A DNA stretch of 64,000 nucleotides from Cobetia amphilecti (GCF_030010415.1 NZ_JASCSA010000007.1); one strand, 5' to 3'; positions 24,818 to 32,790 are shown, counted from the first letter of the stretch. Notes: generated by a model from the sequence alone, not told the origin. Numbers and translations: made by a program.

Positions 24818-26077
24818 ATGAATCTTACCCAACTCAAGCAAAATACTGTCCCCGAACTGCTGGAACTTGCCCAGACGATGGGCATCGATAATCTGGCACG
24901 TTCGCGCAAGCAGGACATCATCTTCGCCATCCTCAAGAAGCACGCGAAAAGCGGTGAGGACATCTACGGCGACGGCGTTCTGGAAATCCTGCAGGACGGC
25001 TTCGGCTTCCTTCGCAGTGCAGACTCTTCCTACCTCGCGGGCCCTGATGACATCTACGTTTCACCGTCCCAGATCCGTCGCTTCAATCTGCGCAAGGGCG
25101 ACACCATCTCCGGCAAGATTCGTCCGCCGAAGGAAGGGGAGCGTTACTTCGCGCTGCTCAAGGTCAATCAGATCAACTTTGACCGCCCCGAGAATGCCAA
25201 GCACAAGATCCTGTTCGAGAACCTGACGCCGCTGTTCCCGCAGTCGCGCCTGCTGATGGAAATCGGCAACGGTTCCACCGAAGACATCACCTCGCGCATC
25301 CTTGATCTGACCGCACCGATCGGCAAGGGCCAGCGTGGTCTGATCGTCTCGCCGCCCAAGGCGGGCAAGACGATGATGCTGCAGAACATCGCCGCCTCCA
25401 TCACGCGCAACAACCCCGAATGTCACCTCATCGTGCTGCTGATCGATGAGCGTCCCGAGGAAGTCACCGAGATGTCGCGCACCGTGCGTGGCGAAGTCGT
25501 GGCCTCCACCTTCGATGAGCCGCCGGCCCGTCACGTCCAGGTCGCCGAGATGGTGATCGAGAAGGCCAAGCGTCTGGTCGAGCACAAGAAGGATGTCGTC
25601 ATCCTGCTCGATTCCGTGACCCGTCTGGCGCGTGCCTACAACACCGTGGTGCCGTCTTCCGGCAAGGTGCTGACCGGTGGTGTCGACGCTCACGCACTCG
25701 AGAAGCCGAAGCGCTTCTTCGGTGCCGCACGTAACATCGAAGAAGGCGGCAGCCTGACCATCCTCGCCACGGCGCTGGTCGATACCGGTTCCAAGATGGA
25801 CGAAGTCATCTTCGAGGAATTCAAGGGCACCGGTAACATGGAAGCTCACCTCGACCGCAAGCTGGCCGAGCGTCGTGTCTTCCCGGCTCTCAACATCCGT
25901 CGCTCTGGCACGCGTCGTGAGGACCTCATCGCGTCCGAGGATGAAATGCAGCGCATGTGGATCCTGCGCAAGCTGCTCAACCCGATGGAAGACGTGGCGG
26001 CTACCGAGTTCCTGATCGATCGCCTGAAAGATACCAAGACCAATCTCGAGTTCTTCGAGGCCATGAAGCGCCGCTGA
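24818..26077 (+). CDS. rho: Transcription termination factor Rho
   Basis: Hexameric RNA-dependent ATPase/helicase ending transcription at rut sites. The N-terminal MNLTQLKQNTVPELLELAQ segment and OB-fold RNA-binding region (YGDGVLEILQDGFGFLRS, YVSPSQIRRFNLRKGD) are followed by the ATPase core with Walker A PPKAGKTMM, LLIDERPEEVTEM, and the Q/R-loop regions VVILLDSVTRLARAYNT and SSGKVLTGGVD. Length is 419 residues, identical to E. coli. Its long C-rich leader suggests autoregulation, and a perfect 14-pair hairpin follows. Confidence 0.98.
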   Translation: MNLTQLKQNTVPELLELAQTMGIDNLARSRKQDIIFAILKKHAKSGEDIYGDGVLEILQDGFGFLRSADSSYLAGPDDIYVSPSQIRRFNLRKGDTISGKIRPPKEGERYFALLKVNQINFDRPENAKHKILFENLTPLFPQSRLLMEIGNGSTEDITSRILDLTAPIGKGQRGLIVSPPKAGKTMMLQNIAASITRNNPECHLIVLLIDERPEEVTEMSRTVRGEVVASTFDEPPARHVQVAEMVIEKAKRLVEHKKDVVILLDSVTRLARAYNTVVPSSGKVLTGGVDAHALEKPKRFFGAARNIEEGGSLTILATALVDTGSKMDEVIFEEFKGTGNMEAHLDRKLAERRVFPALNIRRSGTRREDLIASEDEMQRMWILRKLLNPMEDVAATEFLIDRLKDTKTNLEFFEAMKRR

Positions 26078-26141
26078 TCGACACTGGTCCAGCCGGTTGG
26101 CTGGCCATGCTCTCGATAGGTGCTTGCCATGTGCTTGCCAG

Positions 26142-26182
26142 GACGCCCACTTCCCACCCGGGAAGTGGGCGTCTTGCGTTGC
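26142..26182 (+). terminator. Intrinsic terminator of rho
   Basis: GACGCCCACTTCCC (26142-26155) pairs perfectly with GGGAAGTGGGCGTC (26160-26173) around ACCC, followed by the weakly T-rich TTGCGTTG. Confidence 0.75.
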
Positions 26183-26247
26183 TGACCTGCCGAGTGCCGG
26201 CTGGCAATGGTATGCTCGGGACTTGATCAAGCCGAGCGGAAACTCCC

Positions 26248-27717
26248 ATGCAGTATCGAGACTTACGCGATTTCATCGCGGCGCTGGAAGAGAAGGGCGA
26301 ACTCAAGCGCATTCGTGCCGAGGTGGACCCCTATCTGGAGATGACCGAGATCTGCGATCGCACCCTGAAGGCGGGTGGTCCGGCATTGCTGTTCGAGAAC
26401 GTCAAGGGCCACAGCATGCCGGTGCTGGGCAATCTGTTCGGCACGCCGCGGCGCGTGGCGCTGGGCATGGGCCAGGAATCCGTCGAGGCCTTGCGCGAAG
26501 TCGGCGAGCTGCTGGCCTTCCTCAAGGAGCCGGAGCCGCCCAAAGGCTTCCGTGATGCCTGGGACAAGTTGCCGATCTTCAAGCAGGTGATGAGCATGGG
26601 GCCGAAGAAGGTCAAGCGTGCGCCCTGTCAGGAGATCGTGCTGGAAGGGGATGAGGTCGATCTCGACATGATTCCGATCCAGCACTGCTGGCCCGGAGAT
26701 GCCGCACCGCTGGTGACCTGGCCGCTGGTGATCACGCGCGGTCCGCACAAGGAGCGCCAGAACCTCGGCATCTATCGTCAGCAGAAGCTCGGCAAGAATC
26801 GCCTGATCATGCGCTGGCTGGCACACCGTGGCGGCGCGCTGGACTTCCGCGAGTGGCAGAAGGCCCATCCGGGCGAGCCCTTCCCGGTCGCGGTGGCGCT
26901 GGGTGCCGACCCGGCCACCATCCTCGGCGCTGTCACGCCGGTGCCGGATTCACTCTCCGAGTATGCCTTTGCCGGTCTGCTGCGCGGTTCGCGCACCGAG
27001 CTGGTCAAATGCGGTCTGTCGGATCTCGAAGTCCCGGCCAGCGCCGAGATCATCCTGGAAGGCTATCTGTATCCGGATGACGTGGCACCGGAAGGCCCCT
27101 ACGGCGATCACACCGGCTATTACAACGAGGTGGAGACCTTCCCGGTCTTCACCATCGAGCGCATCACCCATCGGCGCGACCCGATCTATCACTCCACCTA
27201 TACCGGGCGTCCGCCGGATGAGCCGGCGATTCTCGGCCTGGCGCTCAATGAAGTCTTCGTGCCGATTCTGCGCAAGCAGTTCCCGGAGATCGTCGACTTC
27301 TATCTGCCGCCGGAAGGCTGCTCCTACCGCATGGCGGTGGTGACGATGAAGAAGCAGTACCCCGGCCACGCCAAGCGCGTGATGATGGGGGTCTGGAGCT
27401 TCCTGCGTCAGTTCATGTACACCAAGTTCGTGATCGTGCTGGATGATGATGTCGATGCCCGCAAGTGGGAAGATGTCATCTGGGCCATCACCACGCGCAT
27501 GGACCCGAGCCGTGATACCGTTCTGGTCGACAATACGCCGATCGATTATCTGGACTTCGCCTCGCCAACGGCGGGTCTTGGCTCCAAGATGGGCATGGAC
27601 GCGACCAACAAGTGGCCCGGCGAGACGGACCGCGAGTGGGGCGAGCCCATCGTGATGAGCGAAGAGATCACATCCCGTGTCGATGAACGCTGGGACAGTC
27701 TGGGCATTCTGGACTGA
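26248..27717 (+). CDS. ubiD: 4-hydroxy-3-polyprenylbenzoate decarboxylase UbiD
   Basis: Prenylated-FMN-dependent decarboxylase of ubiquinone synthesis. Family features include MQYRDLRDFIAALEEKGELK, the metal/prFMN site NLGIYRQQKLGKNRLIMRW, EGPYGDHTGYYNE, and the acidic catalytic region around PPDEPAILG and KMGMDATNKWPGE. Length is 489 residues (E. coli 497). It is followed by a flavin reductase gene, the same ubiD-fre pairing as in E. coli; UbiX, which makes the prenylated FMN, is not in this window. Confidence 0.96.
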   Translation: MQYRDLRDFIAALEEKGELKRIRAEVDPYLEMTEICDRTLKAGGPALLFENVKGHSMPVLGNLFGTPRRVALGMGQESVEALREVGELLAFLKEPEPPKGFRDAWDKLPIFKQVMSMGPKKVKRAPCQEIVLEGDEVDLDMIPIQHCWPGDAAPLVTWPLVITRGPHKERQNLGIYRQQKLGKNRLIMRWLAHRGGALDFREWQKAHPGEPFPVAVALGADPATILGAVTPVPDSLSEYAFAGLLRGSRTELVKCGLSDLEVPASAEIILEGYLYPDDVAPEGPYGDHTGYYNEVETFPVFTIERITHRRDPIYHSTYTGRPPDEPAILGLALNEVFVPILRKQFPEIVDFYLPPEGCSYRMAVVTMKKQYPGHAKRVMMGVWSFLRQFMYTKFVIVLDDDVDARKWEDVIWAITTRMDPSRDTVLVDNTPIDYLDFASPTAGLGSKMGMDATNKWPGETDREWGEPIVMSEEITSRVDERWDSLGILD

Positions 27718-27803
27718 TTCCGCGACAGACCATCAACACCCATGCATTTACCCTGTCGTTGCGCGGCGCGCTGGCGGCAGGCATCAGATAACAAGAGGAT
27801 ACG

Positions 27804-28598
27804 ATGACGGCGCGGACCCTGACCTGTCATGTCGAGAGTGTGGAAGATCTGACCCCGGACGTGTTTCGTGTGCGCTTCGCCGCACGTCCCGAGGCCCTGG
27901 CGCACGCGCCGGGCCAGTATCTCGAGATGAAGCTCGATGACACCACCTGGGTACCGTTCTCCATCGCCAATGCCGCCAGTGATGATGGCGTGCTCGAGCT
28001 GCATATCCAGCATTGGCCGGAGCGCAGCAATTCCGCGCGTCTGCGCAGCCTGCTGGTCGCGGCCAATCAGCTTGAGCTGCGTCTGCCCAGTGGCGAGTGC
28101 GTGCTGGACCTCGACGACCCCAGCCCCATCGTGCTGATCTGTGCCGGCACCGGGTTCTCGCAGATGCACGCCATGCTGCAGGCGGCGTTTGCGCGTGGCC
28201 TGACCCAGCCCATCGAGCTGTGGTGGGCGGCGCGCGAGCGGCGTGATCTGTACCTGGAGAGCGCGGCGCTCAACTGGGCCGCCAGTCAGCCCAACTTCCG
28301 TTATTTCCCGGTGCTGGAAGAAGCGCCGGAAGTCGGTGATGCCCACCATCGCGCGCTGGAAGCGGCCGGTGTCGAGGCCGCTTTCAATGGCCATCTGGGG
28401 CGTATCGATGAGGCGCTGCGCAAGCACGCGGGCAGCATGGCGGGCAAGCGCGTCTATCTGTCCGGCTCGCCGGGCATGGTCTATGCCTGTGTCGATGCGC
28501 TGACGCCATTGGGGGTCGAGGCCAGCGCGCTGAGCTCCGATGTGTTCAGCTATGCGCCACGCGAGCCGCTGCTGGACCCGGCGCTGGTCTCTGCCTGA
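27804..28598 (+). CDS. fre: NAD(P)H-flavin reductase, Fre/LuxG type
   Basis: Ferredoxin-reductase-fold enzyme supplying reduced free flavin. The N-terminal flavin-binding barrel has APGQYLEMKLD and VPFSIAN, and the NAD(P)H domain has LICAGTGFSQMHAML and VYLSGSPGMVY. In E. coli Fre the flavin motif is RPFS; here the Arg is Val, although Ser is kept. AGAGG lies before ATG 27804. Length is 264 residues (E. coli 233). The position downstream of ubiD supports the assignment; the specific substrate is not certain. Confidence 0.82.
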   Translation: MTARTLTCHVESVEDLTPDVFRVRFAARPEALAHAPGQYLEMKLDDTTWVPFSIANAASDDGVLELHIQHWPERSNSARLRSLLVAANQLELRLPSGECVLDLDDPSPIVLICAGTGFSQMHAMLQAAFARGLTQPIELWWAARERRDLYLESAALNWAASQPNFRYFPVLEEAPEVGDAHHRALEAAGVEAAFNGHLGRIDEALRKHAGSMAGKRVYLSGSPGMVYACVDALTPLGVEASALSSDVFSYAPREPLLDPALVSA

Positions 28599-28599
28599 A

Positions 28600-28639
28600 G
28601 CAGCCTGACATTGCTTGAAGCCGCCTGACATTGCCTGAA
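28600..28639 (+). repeat. 20-bp tandem direct repeat between fre and folM
   Basis: Two adjacent copies of GCMGCCTGACATTGCYTGAA (28600-28619 and 28620-28639) differ at two positions; a partial third copy, TGCCTGAAG, precedes them and includes the fre stop codon. It looks like a local slippage duplication. Confidence 0.8.
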
Positions 28640-28651
28640 GGAGTCGAGTGA

Positions 28652-29365
28652 ATGAGTCAGTCCCCGATACTGATCACCGGTGGCGCCCAGCGTCTGGGGC
28701 GCTATTGTGCCGAGCGACTGATCGATGATGGTCATCCGGTCATCATCAGTTATCGACGCGAGCGGGAAGAGCTCGACGCCCTGCGCGCGCTGGGTATTCG
28801 CACCGTGCAGGCGGATTTCTCCAGCGAGGCAGGCATCCAGGCCTTCATCGCGGCGATTCGTGAGCTGACTCCGACATTGCGGGCCATCGTGCACAATGCC
28901 GGCGACTGGGCGCCGGATGGCGACGGCGAGGGGCAGGGCGAGCTGTTCGAGCACCTGTTCCGTGTCCACATGCAGGCGCCGTACCTGATCAATCTGGCGC
29001 TGCGCGATCTGCTGGAAGCCGGAGTCGAGACGCAGGCGGACATCGTCCACATGAGTGACTTCGTGGTCCAGAAGGGCTCGCGCAAGCATGCGGCCTACGC
29101 GGCCAGCAAGGCGGGGCTCGAGAACCTGACCTTGTCGTTCGCGTCGATGTTCGCGCCACGCATCCAGGTCAACACCATCGCGCCGGCGCTGATCATGCTG
29201 CGTCCGGACGATGACGACGACTATGCCGAGCGTGCGCGTGCCAAGTCGTTGATGCAGCAGGTACCGGGGCCTGGCGTCATCTGGCAGGCGCTGCGCTATC
29301 TGCTGGATAGTCCCTATGTCACGGGCACGACCCTGCCGGTGGATGGTGGCCGCCACCTGCGCTGA
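28652..29365 (+). CDS. folM: Dihydromonapterin reductase FolM
   Basis: Short-chain dehydrogenase reducing dihydromonapterin (and weakly dihydrofolate) with NADPH. The N-terminal ILITGGAQRLGRYCAERL is the cofactor loop; HNAGDWAP, HMSDFVVQKGSRKHAAYAAS with the YxxxK catalytic pair, and the C-terminus GTTLPVDGGRHLR match E. coli FolM closely, better than generic SDR enzymes. Length is 237 residues (E. coli 240). A GGAG-containing site precedes ATG 28652. It probably shares a transcript with fre and is closed by a strong bidirectional terminator. Confidence 0.9.
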   Translation: MSQSPILITGGAQRLGRYCAERLIDDGHPVIISYRREREELDALRALGIRTVQADFSSEAGIQAFIAAIRELTPTLRAIVHNAGDWAPDGDGEGQGELFEHLFRVHMQAPYLINLALRDLLEAGVETQADIVHMSDFVVQKGSRKHAAYAASKAGLENLTLSFASMFAPRIQVNTIAPALIMLRPDDDDDYAERARAKSLMQQVPGPGVIWQALRYLLDSPYVTGTTLPVDGGRHLR

Positions 29366-29440
29366 TAGCTTCTGTCAGTGGCTTTTCGGCTATCGTTCCT
29401 GATATTCCCGACACGACATGCGCCACATGAGCACAGCACG

Positions 29441-29474
29441 AAAAAAGCCCCCGCTGAGAAGCGAGGGCTTTTTT
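29441..29474. terminator. Bidirectional terminator, folM(+) / anti-sigma(-)
   Basis: AAAAAAGCCC (29441-29450) pairs with GGGCTTTTTT (29465-29474), with an inner CGCT/AGCG stem and loop GAGA. A-tract and T-tract flank it, so it can stop transcription from both sides. Confidence 0.9.
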
Positions 29475-29530
29475 CGTTGTTGCGACCGTTGTTGCGATCA
29501 TTGCTGCGACATTCTGCACCAGCGAAGCGC

Positions 29531-30241
29531 TTACAGGATGTGGCGGCCTTCGACCGGCGTCAGCTGACCCTTCTTGAGGGTCGGGCCCATCTGGTTGCCG
29601 GAGGGAGCGCCCTGCGGGCTTTCCAGCGTGATCACCAGGTCGCTGTCGGGGAAGGCGGCCAGATACTCCTTGGGCACCTCGACCTTCATGGTGCCGGAAT
29701 GCGGCAGGATGCCCAGTGACATCGGCTCCTTGCCATCCTTGGCCATCAGCCACAGCTCGCAGACCTTGCCGGGGGCCGGCGCTTCGGGCCTGACGGCCTG
29801 CACCATCATCTCGCCCGAGTGGGAGGCGTTGACGATCCAGCCAGGGCTGCTGTCAGAGTTGTTGACCACGAACACGTAGTCGCTCTCCATGCCCGCGTTG
29901 TGCCCCAGGCTGAAGGTCAGGGTGACCGCCAGTGCCAGGCTGAACGCCGTGGCGGTCATACCCTGCCACAGGCCCAGGCGACGCCACCAGGGCTGACGGG
30001 CGGTGCCCGTCGCCTCGGCGATGCCTTGCCAGACATGGGCCGGTGGCGTGACGGGGGGAAGCTGTTCATTGAACACGTTGAGATGCTCGCGCCAGCGCTC
30101 CACATCACGTTGCAGGTCGTGGCTGACGGCCAGCAGTGACTCGAATGCCGCGCGCTCGTCGCGTGTCAATGTGCCGAGCGCATATTCGCCCGCTGCGGCT
30201 TCGCGCAGTTCCGGGTCGCTCAGATCAAATGACTCATGCAT
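29531..30241 (-). CDS. RskA-type anti-sigma factor
   Basis: Likely membrane-anchored inhibitor of the sigma factor encoded just upstream. An N-terminal cytoplasmic zinc-less anti-sigma region (ELREAAAGEYALGTLTRDER, typical of the RskA family) spans about residues 8-75. One membrane helix lies near residues 92-112 (TATAFSLALAVTLTF), followed by a periplasmic RskA domain with ELWLMAKDGKEPMSLGILP and TLESPQGAPSG. The start at 30241 overlaps the sigma gene by 22 bases, so the two are translationally coupled. The inducing signal and target genes are not visible. Confidence 0.85.
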   Translation of the reverse strand: MHESFDLSDPELREAAAGEYALGTLTRDERAAFESLLAVSHDLQRDVERWREHLNVFNEQLPPVTPPAHVWQGIAEATGTARQPWWRRLGLWQGMTATAFSLALAVTLTFSLGHNAGMESDYVFVVNNSDSSPGWIVNASHSGEMMVQAVRPEAPAPGKVCELWLMAKDGKEPMSLGILPHSGTMKVEVPKEYLAAFPDSDLVITLESPQGAPSGNQMGPTLKKGQLTPVEGRHIL

Positions 30242-30774
30242 GTCTTCAACCTCTCGAGTCCACGACGGACCCAGCTCTTGACGGTGCCCAAGGGCTGGTC
30301 CAGTTGATTGGCCAGATCCTGGTGGGTGAGGCCTTCGAAGTAGGCCAGTTCCAGGGCGCGGCGTTGATCGTCATTCAGCTCGGCCAGGCACTGGTGGAGT
30401 TCACCACTGTGCTGGGCCAGGTCGACATCTGCCTCGATATCACTCCGCCCCGGCATGGCGGCGATCAATTCATCGCTGTCATGCTCGCTGGGTCGCTGTC
30501 GACGTATCCAGTCGATGGCGATGTTGCGGGTCATGGTGCCGAGCCAGGTCATCGGGCGGGCGCGGCCGGCGTCATACTGGGCGGCGGCGGCCCATACCCG
30601 GATGTAGACCTGCTGAAGACAATCCTGCGCGGATGCCTCATGTCTCAAGATACGCAGCAACTGAGCGTATAGATGCGCACTGGTCGCTCGATAGAGCTGA
30701 TCCAGTGCCTTGGCATCCTGCCGGGCGCATCCCGACAGATACTCAATCAGTGCATCATTTCGGGAATCCTGCAT
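30220..30774 (-). CDS. ECF RNA polymerase sigma factor (SigK/RpoE-like)
   Basis: Extracytoplasmic-function sigma factor. Region 2 spans about residues 10-85, with DQLYRATSAHLYAQLLRIL, DCLQQVYIRVWAAA and MTWLGTMTRNIAIDWIRR. Region 4 spans about residues 125-180, with LAYFEGLTHQDLANQLDQPL and GTVKSWVRRGLERLK. ATG 30774 gives 184 residues; a GTG at 30810 would add 12 residues but has no ribosome site. It pairs with the RskA-like gene, the usual sigma/anti-sigma layout. SigK-type factors often control their own operon; no paired promoter motif could be confirmed by eye. Confidence 0.87.
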   Translation of the reverse strand: MQDSRNDALIEYLSGCARQDAKALDQLYRATSAHLYAQLLRILRHEASAQDCLQQVYIRVWAAAAQYDAGRARPMTWLGTMTRNIAIDWIRRQRPSEHDSDELIAAMPGRSDIEADVDLAQHSGELHQCLAELNDDQRRALELAYFEGLTHQDLANQLDQPLGTVKSWVRRGLERLKTCMSHLI

Positions 30775-31005
30775 GCATGCATTCCAAGCTGTGGGCGCGG
30801 TGTCAGGCACCGCTGGACGAATGCGTGTTGCCGATCATGTTGCTCGACAACCAAAGATTATACTGATGCCACTTCAGGCTGATAGCCCTTCTTTATGCGT
30901 GCGGGCAACGGTTTGTTGCCGGTTCACGCTTGCGCAGGACGATCTGGAGTGCAAGGATAGGCCTATCACCTTTTTCATCGTCACCACTGGATACCGGCCC
31001 GACCC

Positions 31006-31113
31006 ATGAATCAGACCACCAGCCACCGCCCGTTCACTGTCGTTGCCTGCCCTTCGGGCCAGGCGGCGTGTGCGGCCGGCTATTGGTATTGGTTTACACA
31101 GGGGCGCGCCTGA
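31006..31113 (+). CDS. Candidate aromatic leader peptide 1 (35 aa)
   Basis: A 35-codon frame beginning ATG 31006 and ending TGA 31111-31113. Near its end it encodes Tyr-Trp-Tyr-Trp-Phe (codons 26-30, bases 31081-31095), a density of aromatic codons expected of an attenuator peptide. A GGCGCGCC pair (31103-31110 with 31120-31127) forms a hairpin across the stop codon, and a strong intrinsic terminator follows at 31155. The gene 380 bases downstream is DAHP synthase, first step of the aromatic pathway. Weak point: no good ribosome site before the ATG. An antiterminator is not obvious; the best pairing found is GGCTGC (31139-31144) with GCAGCC (31169-31174). Confidence 0.55.
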   Translation: MNQTTSHRPFTVVACPSGQAACAAGYWYWFTQGRA

Positions 31114-31154
31114 GGTTACGGCGCGCCTGTCTCGTACGGGCTGCCACCACCTTG

Positions 31155-31197
31155 AAGAACCCCCGGTCGCAGCCACGGCCGGGGGTTCTTGCGTTTC
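31155..31197 (+). terminator. Terminator inside aroG leader region
   Basis: AAGAACCCCCGG (31155-31166) pairs perfectly with CCGGGGGTTCTT (31179-31190), followed by GCGTTTC. It stands 42 bases after leader frame 1 and 300 bases before the DAHP synthase gene, where an attenuator would be expected. Confidence 0.75.
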
Positions 31198-31280
31198 GGG
31201 CCTTGCGAAATCCATGACGAGAGGCATGTCACCCTAACGTGCCGACAATGATTGCAGCATGAATGACGAGAGGAATGACC

Positions 31281-31448
31281 ATGCGCACCACTATCCTGAC
31301 TACCCGCTTTTCTCTTGCCTCCGCTCGGGTCGTGCATGGTTATTGGCGCTGGCGATTTAGCGGCGTCCTGCCTCTTTCCGCTGTCACCGCGGGGCAGGGC
31401 GAGCAACACCGGGGTGACGATTCGCGAAGTCCCTGTCTGTCAGAATGA
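31281..31448 (+). CDS. Candidate aromatic leader peptide 2 (55 aa)
   Basis: ATG 31281 follows an excellent ribosome site, GAGAGGA (31268-31274), at six bases. Residues 20-26 are Gly-Tyr-Trp-Arg-Trp-Arg-Phe, echoing Gly-Tyr-Trp-Tyr-Trp-Phe of the first frame. The frame ends at TGA 31446-31448, 31 bases before the aroG ribosome site. Two six-pair hairpins just after the aromatic codons, CCTGCC/GGCAGG (31367-31372 with 31393-31398) and GTCACC/GGTGAC (31383-31388 with 31413-31418), interleave and cannot form together. No T-run follows, so a switch acting on translation or on Rho is more likely than intrinsic termination. Function is inference. Confidence 0.5.
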   Translation: MRTTILTTRFSLASARVVHGYWRWRFSGVLPLSAVTAGQGEQHRGDDSRSPCLSE

Positions 31449-31492
31449 ATATTGCGTGATGGAGCCGAGGCTTCATCACAGGAGAGAAGACC

Positions 31493-32653
31493 ATGAACGC
31501 CAGCCTTGAACGCGTGTTGACCGCCAACCCGCACACTGCCGACGCTACTGCTGACCCCTTGACTGCCGAGAACGCCACCGTGACCCGCTCTGATGCCGCC
31601 CAGACACCGACCACACCCGGACGCATCAGTCGTGAAGCCCTGCCCAGCGCCAGCGAATTGCGCGAGCAGCTGCCGGTGGACGTCGACCTGGCCGGCCAGA
31701 TTCGCCAGCATCGCGATGAGATCAACGCCATTCTCGCCGGCGACGATGATCGCCTGCTGGTGGTGGTCGGGCCGTGCTCCATCCATGATCTCAAGGCCGC
31801 GCGCGAGTACGCCCAGCGCCTGGCGGTGATCGAGCCGCAGGTGCGTGATCGCCTCAAGCTGGTGATGCGTGTCTATGTCGAGAAGCCGCGCACCACGGTG
31901 GGCTGGAAGGGGCTGGCCTATGATCCGCATCTGGATGGCAGCGATGACATGGCCACCGGCCTGCGTCAGGCACGCGAGCTGATGCGCGAGATCACCCAGC
32001 TGGGCCTGCCGGTGGCGACGGAGCTGCTGCAGCCGCTGACCGCCGCCTACCTGGAAGACCTGCTCGGCTGGGCGGCCATCGGCGCCCGCACCACCGAGTC
32101 GCAGATCCATCGCGAGATGGCCTCCGGCCTCGGCTGTGCGGTGGGCTTCAAGAACGGCACTGACGGAGGCGTCGAGGTCGCCGTGCAGGCCATCGAGGCG
32201 GCGGCGCATGGGCATCGCCACTTCGGCATGGGTGACAGCGGACGTCCGGCGCTGATCGAGACCGCGGGCAACCCGCATACCCATGTGGTGCTGCGCGGCG
32301 GTCATGGCCAGCCCAACTATGACGCCGCCTCGGTGGCCGCCTGCCGGCGTGAGCTGGAAGGCGCTGGCCTGACGCCGCGACTGATGGTCGATTGCAGCCA
32401 CGCCAATTCCCGCAAGGACCACCGTCGCCAGAGCGAAGTGATGCTGGATGTGCTCTCTCAGCGCCTGGCGGGGGATGATGCCTTGATCGGCGTGATGCTC
32501 GAGAGCCACCTCAATGAAGGCAAGCAGGCCTTGCCGGCAGCGGAGAAGCTCTCCCAGCTGCGTCATGGCGTGTCCGTCACCGATGCATGCCTTGGCTGGG
32601 AAACCACCGAGCACTTGCTGAGCCTGGCTGCCGAGCGCCTGCGCGAGGCCTGA
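31493..32653 (+). CDS. aroG: 3-deoxy-7-phosphoheptulonate synthase (class I)
   Basis: DAHP synthase: condenses phosphoenolpyruvate and erythrose 4-phosphate, the entry to the shikimate pathway. Class I-alpha motifs are VVVGPCSIHD, VYVEKPRTTVGWKGL, IGARTTESQIHREMASGL, VGFKNGTDGG, HVVLRGGHGQPNYD, VDCSHANS and GVMLESHLNEG. Length is 386 residues, with about 35 extra low-complexity N-terminal residues compared with E. coli AroG (350). AGGAGA (31480-31485) precedes ATG 31493. Which amino acid inhibits it cannot be read reliably, so the symbol is for the family. The upstream leader with Trp/Tyr/Phe codons suggests attenuation. Confidence 0.93.
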   Translation: MNASLERVLTANPHTADATADPLTAENATVTRSDAAQTPTTPGRISREALPSASELREQLPVDVDLAGQIRQHRDEINAILAGDDDRLLVVVGPCSIHDLKAAREYAQRLAVIEPQVRDRLKLVMRVYVEKPRTTVGWKGLAYDPHLDGSDDMATGLRQARELMREITQLGLPVATELLQPLTAAYLEDLLGWAAIGARTTESQIHREMASGLGCAVGFKNGTDGGVEVAVQAIEAAAHGHRHFGMGDSGRPALIETAGNPHTHVVLRGGHGQPNYDAASVAACRRELEGAGLTPRLMVDCSHANSRKDHRRQSEVMLDVLSQRLAGDDALIGVMLESHLNEGKQALPAAEKLSQLRHGVSVTDACLGWETTEHLLSLAAERLREA

Positions 32654-32741
32654 GATCAGGCGCCAGACTCACGCCTCGATGGGAGGATGACGTCGCGCTT
32701 GCCTGATGTTTGCTGAATTTGTCGGCTTGTCCTGAAATCCC

Positions 32742-32790
32742 CAGCGCCCAACGGTCGAAAGGCCGTTGGGCGCTGTCGTCTCTTGCCCTT
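32742..32790 (+). terminator. Intrinsic terminator of the DAHP synthase gene
   Basis: CAGCGCCCAACGG (32742-32754) pairs perfectly with CCGTTGGGCGCTG (32763-32775), followed by TCGTCTCTTGCCCTTGTT, which is moderately T-rich. Confidence 0.75.

Noticed and set aside
31081..31098. TyrR box in the aroG leader (TTTACA at 31093)
   Set aside because: Only one half-site matches; the partner six bases upstream is TATTGG, far from TGTAAA.
30930..31237. Longer open frames (about 65-95 codons) over leader 1
   Set aside because: They lie in other frames, run through the terminator and lack ribosome sites or similarity; the 35-codon frame explains the region better.
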